Shown here: piece by piece, positions 26,592-35,971 of the stretch
Position numbering within the stretch: position 1 is the stretch's first letter
Layout of the letters: each line of letters starts with the position of its first letter
Origin: an uncultured Paenibacillaceae bacterium
GTDB lineage: Bacteria > Bacillota > Bacilli > Paenibacillales > K13
Direction: 5' to 3'
NCBI GenBank assembly: GCA_913056365.1
Contig: CAJXLT010000001.1
Span: 496,001 to 560,000 of the forward strand
DNA: 64,000 nucleotides
Program-made: the position numbers and the translations under genes
The notes under the pieces: generated by a model
What the model was told of the DNA's origin: nothing
Seen by the model: the letters and a program-made list of their open reading frames with translations, nothing else
The model's database searches: none

Positions 26592-27662
26592 TTAAATATC
26601 CCAATCTAACTGTATCTCACGGCCAGATTTGGAGGACTCATAGATGGCATTCAGCACAAGGCTGTTCGTGAAGCCAGTCATGCCGGATGCGATCGGCTCC
26701 TTGCCTTCACGGATGCATTCGAGGAAGTGACGGCTCAAGCGAATGCGTTCACCTTCGTCATCTTCCGGTGTGACTAGCTCGGTTTCCAGCGGACGGTCGA
26801 ACTTCTCCGTCAGCAGCTTGCCGTGCGGACCGCGATAGCTGGCGCCGCCTTCAGTGCCCATCAGATGGATGAACGGCGTGTTGTCCGTGTCCATATGAAC
26901 GGCCCAGCTGACCTCTAGTGACAAGGTGCTGCCGTTGTCCATCTTGATTAAGGCTGTCGCGAAATCCTCAACATCATAAATCCCGCTCCAGTCCGGCTTG
27001 CCCCAGTCGCCAATGCCGCGCTTCTTCGGACCGAACTCGGCATACGTAGCGCCATAGACAGACACTGGCTTCGGATTGCCCATCAAATAAAGTGCCAGAT
27101 CAAGCATATGCACACCAATATCGATCAGCGGACCTCCGCCGGACTGGTCCATCCGTGTAAACCATGTGCCCCAGCCAGGGATGCCCTTGCGCCGGAACCA
27201 GCCGGTCTTGGCAGAATAAATACTGCCTAGCTCGCCGCGCTCCATCTGCTGTTTGATCTGCATCGGCACCGCTTCCCAACGCATCTGATGCGCCAGCATC
27301 AAGGTACGGTCGGTACGCTGTTTGGCACGCATAATGTCACGAGCTGCATCCGCGTTAATCGCCATCGGCTTCTCTAACAGCACGTGCTTGCCTGCCTCAA
27401 GCGCTTGGATCGTGAGCGGAGCATGGAACTGGTTCGGGACAGCTACGATTACTGCATCGACTTGGTCACTGGCAATTAGTTCTTCCGGTGAAGCTGCGAC
27501 CCAGGGGATGCCATACTGCTCTTTTCTCGATTGAGCAAGCGGTAAGTAAGCGTCGGTAATCGCTGTAATCTCGCATTGATCCTTCAATTGTTGAAACTGT
27601 TGAATGTGCACATTGGCAATGTTGCCGGCGCCAATGATACCGATCCGAATGTTATTGCTCAT
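26592..27662 (-). CDS. Gfo/Idh/MocA family oxidoreductase
   Basis: A 356-residue NAD(P)-dependent dehydrogenase of sugars or inositols. The N-terminal Rossmann motif is IGIIGAGNIANVH; the family signature HVLLEKPMAI (catalytic Lys) lies near residue 96 and the GGGPLIDIGVHMLDL segment, with the conserved Asp and His, near 180. The ATG at 27662 follows GGAGGAG; the frame runs on to 27683. It is divergent from an AraC regulator that probably controls it. Substrate unknown. Confidence 0.88.
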   Translation of the reverse strand: MSNNIRIGIIGAGNIANVHIQQFQQLKDQCEITAITDAYLPLAQSRKEQYGIPWVAASPEELIASDQVDAVIVAVPNQFHAPLTIQALEAGKHVLLEKPMAINADAARDIMRAKQRTDRTLMLAHQMRWEAVPMQIKQQMERGELGSIYSAKTGWFRRKGIPGWGTWFTRMDQSGGGPLIDIGVHMLDLALYLMGNPKPVSVYGATYAEFGPKKRGIGDWGKPDWSGIYDVEDFATALIKMDNGSTLSLEVSWAVHMDTDNTPFIHLMGTEGGASYRGPHGKLLTEKFDRPLETELVTPEDDEGERIRLSRHFLECIREGKEPIASGMTGFTNSLVLNAIYESSKSGREIQLDWDI

Positions 27663-27776
27663 CTTCAAATCTCCTCCATACAATGGTGTATACGTCTCAT
27701 GGTATTATAGGTGTAAGGAAAAGTCATCTCAAGTTTCAAGAAGAATGTCCCAATATTTCGGACGGAGGCATCTACT

Positions 27777-28658
27777 GTGACCTATTTGCCGCAATATATT
27801 AAGGAATATCCCAATATGAACGCTGAACTGCCTTTGCATATTAGTCTCAACCGACTGGAGCAAGGCTATCCTGCTCACCGCCATGATTTCCTAGAGTTTT
27901 CCTATGTTGTAGAAGGACGGGGAAGTGAAACGATCAACGGGACGAGCCATCCTATGGAGCCGGGCGTATTTACCTTCGTGCTTCCTTATCAAATACATGA
28001 GATTCATACAGAGCCAGGGCAACCGCTGACATTGTACAATTGCATGTTCAGCATGGATTTGATGATCGATAATGGGAACTCGCGCGCAGGAGGATTATAT
28101 GAGCTGCTGCGCAGTCGGGAGCATTTGCCAGGGTACCATTCATTCGCAGAGCAGGAGCAGGAGCGCATTGTTGGTATTATTCAGGATATGTATGAGGAAT
28201 ACCAAGGCAGCGGAAGTTGGCGGAAAGAGCTCGTAACAGCCAGACTTGGCGAGCTGCTGATCCGATTTGACCGAGCGAGACATGCCGTATCAGCGCGCGA
28301 TGTGTGGAAGCGGAACGATGCTTATAATCCTGCACGCAGTCATATATGGCCGATCATCCACTATATTCATCAGCATGCGCAAGAAGCGTTGACGTTGACC
28401 GATGTAGCGGAGCGCTTCCGCATCAGCCCGTCTCACCTTAGCGAAACGTTGAAGAAAACAACCGGCCAGTCGTTCGTCCCGTTCGTGCATGATGTACGTA
28501 TTCGCCATGCATGCAGCCTGCTGGCATCAACCGATATGAGTGTAGCTGAAGTGGCGTATGAGGTCGGTTATGGCTCTTATAATACGTTTCATCGTATCTT
28601 CGCTGAGCGCAAGGGTATGGTCCCGACCCGATATCGCAAGCAGAGCTCGAAATCATAA
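27777..28658 (+). CDS. AraC family transcriptional regulator
   Basis: A 293-residue regulator with an N-terminal cupin (LSRLEQGYPAHRHDFLEF-type metal/sugar pocket, visible as YPAHRHDFLEFSYVVEGRG) and a C-terminal pair of helix-turn-helices (LTLTDVAERFRISPSHLSET and MSVAEVAYEVGYGSYNTFHR). It starts at GTG 27777 after CGGAGG. It is divergent from the Gfo/Idh/MocA gene with 114 bases between, so it likely senses a carbohydrate and controls that gene. Confidence 0.88.
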   Translation: MTYLPQYIKEYPNMNAELPLHISLNRLEQGYPAHRHDFLEFSYVVEGRGSETINGTSHPMEPGVFTFVLPYQIHEIHTEPGQPLTLYNCMFSMDLMIDNGNSRAGGLYELLRSREHLPGYHSFAEQEQERIVGIIQDMYEEYQGSGSWRKELVTARLGELLIRFDRARHAVSARDVWKRNDAYNPARSHIWPIIHYIHQHAQEALTLTDVAERFRISPSHLSETLKKTTGQSFVPFVHDVRIRHACSLLASTDMSVAEVAYEVGYGSYNTFHRIFAERKGMVPTRYRKQSSKS

Positions 28659-28673
28659 AGAACGGACATGTTC

Positions 28674-28702
28674 TCATATCCCGCTTGGACCGGCATATAC
28701 AT
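28674..28702 (+). promoter_or_regulatory. Possible sigma-E promoter of dacB-spmA-spmB
   Basis: TCATATC (28674-28680) and TATACAT (28696-28702) resemble the mother-cell sigma-E elements (ATA core, then CATACA-T) at suitable spacing. The B. subtilis dacB-spmA-spmB operon is sigma-E dependent. The match is imperfect. Confidence 0.35.
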
Positions 28703-28759
28703 GTACCAATGCGTACGGAAAGAGCCGATCACAATATCGAAGTGAAGGAGCCGGGATAA

Positions 28760-29965
28760 GTGAACAAGCGGATAGGGATTCGATCAGGATGTCGAGCATT
28801 CGGCAGGCGAATAGGAATCGTGATGATGGCTGCAGTGATGCTAGTGACGATCGTGACAAGTGCAGGACCGGCTGTGTATGCGGATCACCCTCAGATTGGC
28901 ACACAAGCACAAGCTGCTGCATTGATCGATGTCGATAGCGGGCGCATTCTGTATACGCACAATGGCGACAAGCCGCTGCTGATCGCAAGCCTAACCAAAG
29001 TGATGACAGCGATTGTTGCGATTGAGCACGGTGATTTGCAGGATGAGGTGAAGGTAAGCAAGAATGCGTTCGGCAAGGAAGGCTCCTCGATTTACCTGAA
29101 GCTGGACGAGAAGATGAGCTTAGAGAACTTGCTCTACGGTCTCATGCTGCGATCCGGCAACGATGCGGCTACTGCCATTGCCGAGCATGTTGGCGGCTCT
29201 ATCGATGGATTCGCCTTGCTGATGAATCAGAAGGCAGAGGAGATAGGCATGACGAACAGTCATTTCGTCAATCCGCACGGACTCGATGCGCAGGAGCATT
29301 ACGCCAGCGCGAACGATATGGCGAAGCTGACCGCCTATGCGTTGCGCAACAAGACGTTTCGCCAGATCGTCAGCACGAAGGTGAAGAAGGCGCCGAATCC
29401 GCACGAGGATTGGGCGTACACCTGGCATAACAAGAACAAAATGCTGCGGTTCTACGACGGCGCAGATGGAGTCAAGACCGGCTATACGAAGGCGGCTGGC
29501 AGGTGCTTGATCTCATCAGCGACGCGCGACGGACGGCAGCTGGCTGTCGTCACCTTGAATGACGGGAACGATTGGATAGATCATCGCAATGTGCTAGATT
29601 GGGGGTTTCAATACTATCCGCACAGAACGTTGATTGAGAGAGGAAGCACGATACAAGGAACAGGCTTGCGCGCTGCGATATCGTTCACTTATCCGCTAGT
29701 CGATGAGGAGCGGGCGAAGCTCTCATCAACAGTTACGATGATGGAGGAGCGCAGTATACAATACCGATTCGGTGTTCGCGGGGAGCTTGTCATCAAGCTA
29801 GCGGATAAGATCATTGGCACAGTGCCGCTGCTTGCCGCAGATGATCCAGCATGGCAGGAGGATAAGCAAGCGGTTGCCGAAGCTAGACAGAGCAGGGAAG
29901 CGGGCGAATACAATCGGACGCTTGCTGCATTAGTGCGTACATTGTTCACAGGAGATGCGCATTGA
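28760..29965 (+). CDS. dacB: D-alanyl-D-alanine carboxypeptidase DacB (spore cortex)
   Basis: A mother-cell DD-carboxypeptidase that sets the degree of cross-linking of spore cortex. The 401-residue product has a signal peptide (hydrophobic 18-34, cleavage near VYA-DH) and the S11 motifs SLTK (Ser77, Lys80), SGN (132-134) and KTG (239-241), then the C-terminal beta domain. GTG at 28760 follows GAAGGAG. The following spmA and spmB identify it as the DacB orthologue rather than DacF, which is at 5.7 kb. Confidence 0.93.
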   Translation: MNKRIGIRSGCRAFGRRIGIVMMAAVMLVTIVTSAGPAVYADHPQIGTQAQAAALIDVDSGRILYTHNGDKPLLIASLTKVMTAIVAIEHGDLQDEVKVSKNAFGKEGSSIYLKLDEKMSLENLLYGLMLRSGNDAATAIAEHVGGSIDGFALLMNQKAEEIGMTNSHFVNPHGLDAQEHYASANDMAKLTAYALRNKTFRQIVSTKVKKAPNPHEDWAYTWHNKNKMLRFYDGADGVKTGYTKAAGRCLISSATRDGRQLAVVTLNDGNDWIDHRNVLDWGFQYYPHRTLIERGSTIQGTGLRAAISFTYPLVDEERAKLSSTVTMMEERSIQYRFGVRGELVIKLADKIIGTVPLLAADDPAWQEDKQAVAEARQSREAGEYNRTLAALVRTLFTGDAH

Positions 29966-30028
29966 CCGTAACAGTGCCTTACCGTTATTCAGACATCCGT
30001 TTTTGGTATTGAAGGGGGGCAAGGGGAT

Positions 30029-30628
30029 TTGGTCAATTTGATATGGCTGTTCTTCATCGTGTTCGGATTCGTCGTTGCGATCTTCACCGGCAGGGTGGAG
30101 GCCGTAACGGAAGCAGCCTTTGACGGGGCGAAGACAGGTGTGACCGTATGCTTCGGGCTCATAAGTATATTAGTATTCTGGCTTGGGATGATGCGCATTG
30201 CCGAGGATGGCGGGCTGTTGAATAAATTGGCGGTGCTGTTAAGACCTGCAGTTCGCTTCCTCTTCCCTGATGTACCAAAGGATCACCCGGCACTCGGCTA
30301 TATTCTGTCGAATATGAGTGCCAACATATTAGGCTTGGGCAATGCAGCTACCCCAATGGGCATCAAGGCAATGAAGGAGCTGCAGAAGCTGAATCCCGAT
30401 CCGGCGACGGCAACACCGGCGATGTGTACACTGCTTGCCATTAATACGGCGAGCATCACGATCATCCCTACTACGATCATTGCGATTCGTATGAATTTCG
30501 AATCAGCCAATCCTGCAGAAATTGTAGGGACTACGTTAATGGCAACTGCCATATCGACGACTGCCGCGATTGCCGTTGACAGATGGTTTCGCTTTCGTGC
30601 AACTGCACAGACTCCGCGGGAGAGATAG
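30029..30628 (+). CDS. spmA: Spore maturation protein A
   Basis: A nucleoside-recognition (Gate) domain membrane protein needed for spore core dehydration. The 199-residue product has several membrane segments and the Gate motifs FDGAKTGVTVCFGLI and LGLGNAATPMGIKAM. It starts with TTG at 30029 after GGGGGGCAAGGGG. It pairs with SpmB, whose gene begins four bases after its stop. Confidence 0.93.
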   Translation: MVNLIWLFFIVFGFVVAIFTGRVEAVTEAAFDGAKTGVTVCFGLISILVFWLGMMRIAEDGGLLNKLAVLLRPAVRFLFPDVPKDHPALGYILSNMSANILGLGNAATPMGIKAMKELQKLNPDPATATPAMCTLLAINTASITIIPTTIIAIRMNFESANPAEIVGTTLMATAISTTAAIAVDRWFRFRATAQTPRER

Positions 30629-30631
30629 CCG

Positions 30632-31165
30632 ATGTATTCACTCATTAATACGATATCGGTATGGGCAATTCCGGCGATCATAGTGTTCATTCCTTTGTAT
30701 GCATATTTCAAAAAAGTTCCCGTGTATGAATCGTTCGTGGATGGCGCCAAGGACGGCTTCAGCACGGCGGTTAGCATTATTCCACACCTGGTTGGCATGA
30801 TGGTCGCGATTAGTATTTTCCGAGCATCCGGGGCGATGGAGCTTCTGGTCAACCTAGTCCGGCCACTAGTGGAAGCGCTCGGTATTCCCGGCGAGGTGCT
30901 GCCGCTCGGCATCTTGCGCCCGATTACAGGCGCAGGTTCATTGGCTTTCACTACAGACTTGATTCAGACGTACGGTCCAGATTCGATGATCGGTCGTATA
31001 GCGTCGACTGTACAGGGAAGTACAGATACAACATTGTATGTGCTGACGGTGTACTTCGGCGCGATCGGCATTCGCAACTCCCGCTACGCACTCAAGGTCG
31101 GATTGATCTCGGATGCTGTAGGTTTCGCAGCGGCGGTATTCATCTGCTTGCTTGTCTTCGGATAA
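30632..31165 (+). CDS. spmB: Spore maturation protein B
   Basis: The second half of the SpmA/SpmB pair, 177 residues, multi-pass membrane protein with the Gate motifs FVDGAKDGFSTAVSIIPHLV, RPITGAGSLAFTTDL and GSTDTTLYVLTVYFGAIGI. In B. subtilis spmA spmB mutants make spores with wetter cores and lower heat resistance. Directly downstream of spmA. Confidence 0.93.
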   Translation: MYSLINTISVWAIPAIIVFIPLYAYFKKVPVYESFVDGAKDGFSTAVSIIPHLVGMMVAISIFRASGAMELLVNLVRPLVEALGIPGEVLPLGILRPITGAGSLAFTTDLIQTYGPDSMIGRIASTVQGSTDTTLYVLTVYFGAIGIRNSRYALKVGLISDAVGFAAAVFICLLVFG

Positions 31166-31262
31166 CTGTCAGCAGCACAGAAACATACGGTGCGCACACC
31201 TGTTGGATGACCTTCATATAGTAGATCAATCTCCCATTCGTTTGATTTGCGAGGTGAAGTGT

Positions 31263-31607
31263 TTGCAGCCAATCGGTGTAGTCATGCATCATGCAGCATG
31301 CCCTTCCATTAACGGGAAGGGCTATGATTTTTTCATTCGAAAAGATGGTTCTGTGATTGCAGCAGAAGAGTCGCAAGACTTGGATTACGTCCATATTTGT
31401 CTAGAGGGAGACTTCTCCCGTCAATTAGGAGGAATGACCGAGATTGAATTGGAGGAACAGTTCTTCGTTCTGCAGAAGCTGCTCGTTCGTCTGTTCGGCA
31501 AGTATAGCTTGTCTAGCCTTACCTTCCATGGGCACAATGGAAACTGTCCGGGATTGTACTTTCCTTGGGCTAAGCTTGTGATTTCCCCTGCGAATCGGTA
31601 TCATTAG
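31263..31607 (+). CDS. Short Amidase_2 / peptidoglycan-recognition-like protein
   Basis: A 114-residue protein that resembles the core of N-acetylmuramoyl-L-alanine amidases of the Amidase_2 (PGRP) type. The zinc-site landmarks are VVMHHAACP near the N-terminus (His) and FHGHNGNCPGLYFPW near the C-terminus (His and Cys). YVHICLEGDFS corresponds to the usual strand with a conserved CLxGDF pattern. The frame is open from 31152, but a TTG at 31263 behind GAGGTG is the best start. There is no signal peptide, so it may act in the mother cell or not be an active hydrolase. It replaces the usual spacer between spmB and rluB. Confidence 0.65.
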   Translation: MQPIGVVMHHAACPSINGKGYDFFIRKDGSVIAAEESQDLDYVHICLEGDFSRQLGGMTEIELEEQFFVLQKLLVRLFGKYSLSSLTFHGHNGNCPGLYFPWAKLVISPANRYH

Positions 31608-31629
31608 GGGGAAGAGGTGAAGCAAGCAC

Positions 31630-32379
31630 ATGGAACGATTGCAGAAGATATTGGCGCAGGCAGGAGTAGCATCGCGCCGCAAGTGCGAGGATTTGATTAA
31701 GGCAGGCCGAGTTGAGGTGAACGGTGAGGTTGTGAGCACGCTTGGGGCCAAGGTTGATCCGGCAGCAGATGAGATCGCAGTGAATGGACGTCCTATTCGA
31801 CTAGAAGAGAAGGTCTACTTGCTGCTGCACAAGCCGAAGGGCGTTATTGCCAGCGTTACCGATCCGAAGGGCCGCAAGGTCGTGACAGACTATCTGCCTG
31901 GCGTCAAGCAGCGCGTATATCCCGTAGGCAGACTGGATTACGATACAGAGGGGCTGCTGTTATTGACGAATGACGGTGAATTCTCGCAAAGACTGACGCA
32001 TCCGAAGCATGAATTTCCGAAAACTTATCATGCTACGGTCAAAGGCGTGCCGCATGGCAGCCTGCTGGACAAGCTTGCAGCGGGTGTCGAGCTGGAGGAC
32101 GGCATGACAGCGCCCGCGGCTGTAGAGTATGTGGATATAGATCCGAACGGTAAGCAATCACTGATCGAAATTACGATTCATGAAGGCCGCAACCGGCAAG
32201 TTCGCCGCATGTTCGAAGCGATCCACTATCCGGTTGTGAAGCTAAGACGGGTTCGCTTCGGCTTCTTGACGCTGGAAGGCGTGCCGCGCACCAAGTATCG
32301 CCACTTGACAAAACAAGAGGTGAAGGAGCTGCTCGATATGGCCGGAAGACCGAAGCAGAAGTTAGGTACAGACACATAA
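31630..32379 (+). CDS. rluB: Ribosomal large subunit pseudouridine synthase B
   Basis: It makes a pseudouridine in 23S rRNA helix 89-90 region (Psi2633 in B. subtilis numbering). The 249-residue product has an N-terminal S4 RNA-binding domain (ERLQKILAQAGVASRRKCED) and the RsuA/RluB catalytic domain with Asp in VGRLDYDTEGLLLL, and EGRNRQVRRMF. It lies between spmB and resA as in B. subtilis. A terminator follows. Confidence 0.93.
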   Translation: MERLQKILAQAGVASRRKCEDLIKAGRVEVNGEVVSTLGAKVDPAADEIAVNGRPIRLEEKVYLLLHKPKGVIASVTDPKGRKVVTDYLPGVKQRVYPVGRLDYDTEGLLLLTNDGEFSQRLTHPKHEFPKTYHATVKGVPHGSLLDKLAAGVELEDGMTAPAAVEYVDIDPNGKQSLIEITIHEGRNRQVRRMFEAIHYPVVKLRRVRFGFLTLEGVPRTKYRHLTKQEVKELLDMAGRPKQKLGTDT

Positions 32380-32393
32380 ATTTCAAAATCATG

Positions 32394-32415
32394 AGGCGGC
32401 TTCTGCCGCTTTTTT
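32394..32415 (+). terminator. Terminator after rluB
   Basis: GCGGC (32396-32400), a TTCT loop and GCCGC (32405-32409) form a compact GC stem followed by six Ts. It separates rluB from resA. Confidence 0.85.
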
Positions 32416-32475
32416 CGCTATAATGAACGTATTATCAGTTAAATAATCAATACAATGACAATTAGGTGATGATGA

Positions 32476-33021
32476 ATGATTCGCAAACAAAAATGGTTGC
32501 AGCTGCTCATCTTGTGTGGAATCGTAGCGGCAGGATTTCTCGCGATTGGCGGAAGCCTCTTCAGCCAGGAAGAGAAGCCGCCCGAGAAGGGGGATGCGAT
32601 GCTGGACTTCACACTGGATGGCTTGGATGGGCAAGCCAATTCACTGGCCTCATATAAGGGACAACCGATCGTCTTGAACTTCTGGGGCACCTTCTGTGAG
32701 CCTTGTGTTCGGGAAATGCCGTTGCTTGAGCGCTTTCACCAAGAGCACGTGGACGAGGGCTTGCAGGTGATCGGTGTGAACTTGAATGAACCGGTTGTAT
32801 CTGTGCGCAGCTTCGTGCGGGAAACCGACGTTTCCTTTCAAATTCTGCTAGACAAAGATGTGGTGCGCAAGCGGTATGGCGTACTGTACTTTCCGACAAC
32901 GTTCTTCATCGATAAGGACGGGACCATTCAAGAAATTCTAATAGGGGAAATGACAGAGCCGATGCTATTGTCCGCATTGAATAAAATCGGGGTGAAGGGG
33001 CAGCCGGGAGGCTCGACATGA
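32476..33021 (+). CDS. resA: Thiol-disulfide oxidoreductase ResA
   Basis: A membrane-anchored thioredoxin-like protein that reduces apocytochrome c on the outside of the membrane for haem attachment. The 181-residue product has an N-terminal anchor (residues 8-28), then a TlpA-type thioredoxin fold with CEPC (Cys74, Cys77) and the cis-Pro in FPTTFFID. Its TGA overlaps the resB ATG. Confidence 0.95.
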   Translation: MIRKQKWLQLLILCGIVAAGFLAIGGSLFSQEEKPPEKGDAMLDFTLDGLDGQANSLASYKGQPIVLNFWGTFCEPCVREMPLLERFHQEHVDEGLQVIGVNLNEPVVSVRSFVRETDVSFQILLDKDVVRKRYGVLYFPTTFFIDKDGTIQEILIGEMTEPMLLSALNKIGVKGQPGGST

Positions 33022-34685
33022 TACACAATACGAAGTGTGAGTGCGGACATCAGAATCCGGTCGGTACCGTTCTATGTGAATCGTGCGGTAAGCCGCAGCA
33101 GGATGAGGACAGCGCAGAGCTGCTGGAGATGCGTTACGACGGAGTAGCCCGCCGCTCGCAGAAGCAACAGAAAAATTGGATCGATCAAATATGGAGTTTT
33201 CTGTCGTCGGTCAAGGTAGCGGTATGGCTCATACTCATAACGTTAATCGGCGCATCGTTAGGCACGATATATCCGCAGCAGAATGTGTTCGTCGGCAATA
33301 TTGATTTGGCCCAATATTATGAGACACAGTACGGCACTCTTGGGAAAATCTACTACATGCTCGGCTTACATGATACGTATGGCTCCTTTTGGTTCCAAGG
33401 GCTGCTAGTGCTGATAGGCGCGTCACTCGTCGTCTGCAGCTTGGATCGTGTACTTCCGCTGTATCGGGCGCTGAAGAAGCAGCAGATTCGCAAGCATCTG
33501 TCCTTCATCAAGCGGCAGAAGGTGAGTCATGAGACGCGATTGGACCTGACAGACGGTGAGACGGCAGAGGAATGGACGGAGAAATTCGAACAAGTGCTTC
33601 GCAAGCGCTATTATCGCGTTCATCGCGACGGAACAGCATTGCTTGCGGAGAAGTACCGATTCAGCCGCTGGGGCCCTTACATTAATCATATTGGCTTGAT
33701 CATCTTCCTGCTAGCTGTATTATTGCGCAGCATGACAGCTTGGGAAGTTGACTATGTGCCGATTCAAGAAGGCAAGATTGCGCAGATCCCCGGAACGAAA
33801 TATTACTTAGAAAACCAAGAGTTCCGCGTTGAATATTATGAGCAGGACGAGCTGACCCCTGAATTCCGAGAGCAAGGGAGAACGATTGAGAAGTCGTTCG
33901 AGACTGATGCCGTGCTCTATGAGTGTGTGGACAATTGCGATAATCCAAGTATGGAACCGGAGCTGAACAAGCTGAAGGAGCAGACAATCTTCGTCAACGG
34001 TCCGCTCACATACCAAGGCTTGTCTGTGTTCGAGGTTCACTTCGAAGAGACGCCGCAGCTGCTTCATGTACAGGCTCAGCTTCGGATGAAGGGTCCAGAC
34101 GAAGTCATCGGCACACTTGATCTGGATATTGCAAACCCGCAGGACGTATACACTGTTGGCGACTACACCTTGCGAGTCATCGGCTATTATCCAGAAGTTT
34201 CTTTCAAGGAAGGAAGGTTCGTCACGTTATCGAATGATCCGAATGCGCCTGCTTTCGTCTTCTTGATCGAAGGTCCGGAGCTTCCAGAGGACGGTTATGT
34301 GCATGTCTATATGGTTCGACCAGTGGATCAAGCGCAATTCCAGCAGGATGTGCTGAACGAGACAGCGGGTAGCCCGTTCGAGCTCAGTGTTGCTTCTATG
34401 GAGGACCTGGTTATATCAGATTACACGACTTACTTCAACGTGAAGCAGGAGCGGACGATGCCGTTCATCTGGACAGGGGCTACAATCTCGATGATTGGCT
34501 TGATTCTCGGCTTTTACTGGCATCATCGGCGAATCTGGCTTCGCATTGATAACGGGGTGCTAACAATTGGCGCCCATACGAACAAGAACTGGTTTGGTAT
34601 CCGGCAAGAGCTGACGAACGCTCTGAACAAGGCAGGTGTTGAGGTGGATGCCAAGACTATAGCGAATGAGGTGAACGGCAGTTGA
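33018..34685 (+). CDS. resB: Cytochrome c biogenesis protein ResB
   Basis: One half of the system II cytochrome c synthase (with ResC). The 555-residue product has membrane helices at about 65-85, 125-145, 220-240 and 490-510 and a large extracytoplasmic domain between them. Unusually, it begins with a small zinc-ribbon-like segment before the first helix: CECGHQNPVGTVLCESCGKP. Such an extension is seen in some Bacillales ResB proteins. ATG overlaps the resA stop. Confidence 0.93.
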   Translation: MIHNTKCECGHQNPVGTVLCESCGKPQQDEDSAELLEMRYDGVARRSQKQQKNWIDQIWSFLSSVKVAVWLILITLIGASLGTIYPQQNVFVGNIDLAQYYETQYGTLGKIYYMLGLHDTYGSFWFQGLLVLIGASLVVCSLDRVLPLYRALKKQQIRKHLSFIKRQKVSHETRLDLTDGETAEEWTEKFEQVLRKRYYRVHRDGTALLAEKYRFSRWGPYINHIGLIIFLLAVLLRSMTAWEVDYVPIQEGKIAQIPGTKYYLENQEFRVEYYEQDELTPEFREQGRTIEKSFETDAVLYECVDNCDNPSMEPELNKLKEQTIFVNGPLTYQGLSVFEVHFEETPQLLHVQAQLRMKGPDEVIGTLDLDIANPQDVYTVGDYTLRVIGYYPEVSFKEGRFVTLSNDPNAPAFVFLIEGPELPEDGYVHVYMVRPVDQAQFQQDVLNETAGSPFELSVASMEDLVISDYTTYFNVKQERTMPFIWTGATISMIGLILGFYWHHRRIWLRIDNGVLTIGAHTNKNWFGIRQELTNALNKAGVEVDAKTIANEVNGS

Positions 34686-35926
34686 ATTTGGTGAATCTAA
34701 GTTTATTTGCGTTAGGATTGGCTCTATTTCTATATATGACCGGAATTTTCGTATTTGGTGTTACGGTCATGGGCAAGCGTTGGAGCAAGCGGGATGCTGC
34801 CACGCATGAACAGAGGTGGGGGCGACGAGCGCTCAGGATTACAATTACGGCCTTCGTCCTACATGTTGTCTACTTCATCTTGCGCTGGATTAGCGCGGGA
34901 CATATTCCGAACAGTAATATGTTCGAATATCTGGTCATGCTGTCCGGATTGATTACGATCGCATTCTTGATCTTGTACGCAATATATCGGACACCTGTGC
35001 TTGGCATGTTCGGCTTGCCGGTCACAGTAGTGATACTCGTATACGCATCTGTGTTCCCTTGGGAATCTTCACCGCTGATTCCTCAGCTGCAGAGCAATTT
35101 GCTAATCATTCATGTGACGACGGCCGCACTCGGTGAAGCCTTCTTCGCGATCGGTTTTGCTGCAGGCTTCATTCATCTAGTGCGTACTGTCAACTATGCG
35201 GGTACAGCGAAGATCGATCGGCGCGAGCAGCGTGGATTAGAGCTCATATTTTGGGTGATCCTTGTATTCGTTGGTTTTGTTCTCGCGACGTTCCTCTTCA
35301 AGGGAGTGGGCTATCAAGCGGAATTCAACTATCCGATGGAGGAGAATGGCGAAGTCGTGACGAAGCAGGTTGCGTATACGCTGCCTCCGGTTGTCGGTCC
35401 GCACGAATATGAGAAGATTACGATGGACAGCTTCCTAGGCACATCTGAACCTTGGACAGAAGCACCAGGTTGGATGAAAGGGATTAATTCAGCGAGCAAG
35501 CTGAATACAGTCATATGGTCCTTGCTAACAGGTACGGTGTTGTATTGGCTCGTTCGGCTCGTCTTGCGGAGGAGGCTTGGCGCCGTAGTTCAGCCGGCGA
35601 CGAAAGACCTAGACCCGGAGCTACTGGACGAAATCAGCTACCGTTCCATTGCTATCGGCTTCCCGATCTTCACATTAGGCGCCTTGATCTTCGCGATGAT
35701 ATGGGCACAAATTGCCTGGTCACGCTTCTGGGGATGGGACCCGAAGGAAGTGTGGGCATTGATTACTTGGCTGTTCTACAGCTATTATCTTCACATCCGT
35801 CTGTCGAAAGGCTGGATGGGCAAGCCGTCTTCCTGGCTGGCGGTAGTCGGTTTCATCATCGTCATGTTCACCTTGATCGGCGTTAACTTGATCATCGCTG
35901 GTTTGCACGCCTATGCAGGCGTCTAG
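34682..35926 (+). CDS. resC: Cytochrome c biogenesis protein ResC (CcsA/CcsB-type)
   Basis: The haem-handling half of system II. The 414-residue multi-pass protein carries the WWD-type signature as WSRFWGWDPKEVWALITW near the C-terminus, and periplasmic-side histidines in HEYEK and HIRLSKGW. It starts at TTG 34682, overlapping the resB TGA, after GAGGTGA. Confidence 0.94.
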   Translation: MNLVNLSLFALGLALFLYMTGIFVFGVTVMGKRWSKRDAATHEQRWGRRALRITITAFVLHVVYFILRWISAGHIPNSNMFEYLVMLSGLITIAFLILYAIYRTPVLGMFGLPVTVVILVYASVFPWESSPLIPQLQSNLLIIHVTTAALGEAFFAIGFAAGFIHLVRTVNYAGTAKIDRREQRGLELIFWVILVFVGFVLATFLFKGVGYQAEFNYPMEENGEVVTKQVAYTLPPVVGPHEYEKITMDSFLGTSEPWTEAPGWMKGINSASKLNTVIWSLLTGTVLYWLVRLVLRRRLGAVVQPATKDLDPELLDEISYRSIAIGFPIFTLGALIFAMIWAQIAWSRFWGWDPKEVWALITWLFYSYYLHIRLSKGWMGKPSSWLAVVGFIIVMFTLIGVNLIIAGLHAYAGV

Positions 35927-35971
35927 TATAAGTGGCACTGCCCGAAGGGCGGAGGAAGGAGTAAATGCGCA

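Noticed and set aside
30298-30951. Minus-strand open frame across spmA and spmB
   Set aside because: Antisense to two certain genes with no ribosome binding site.
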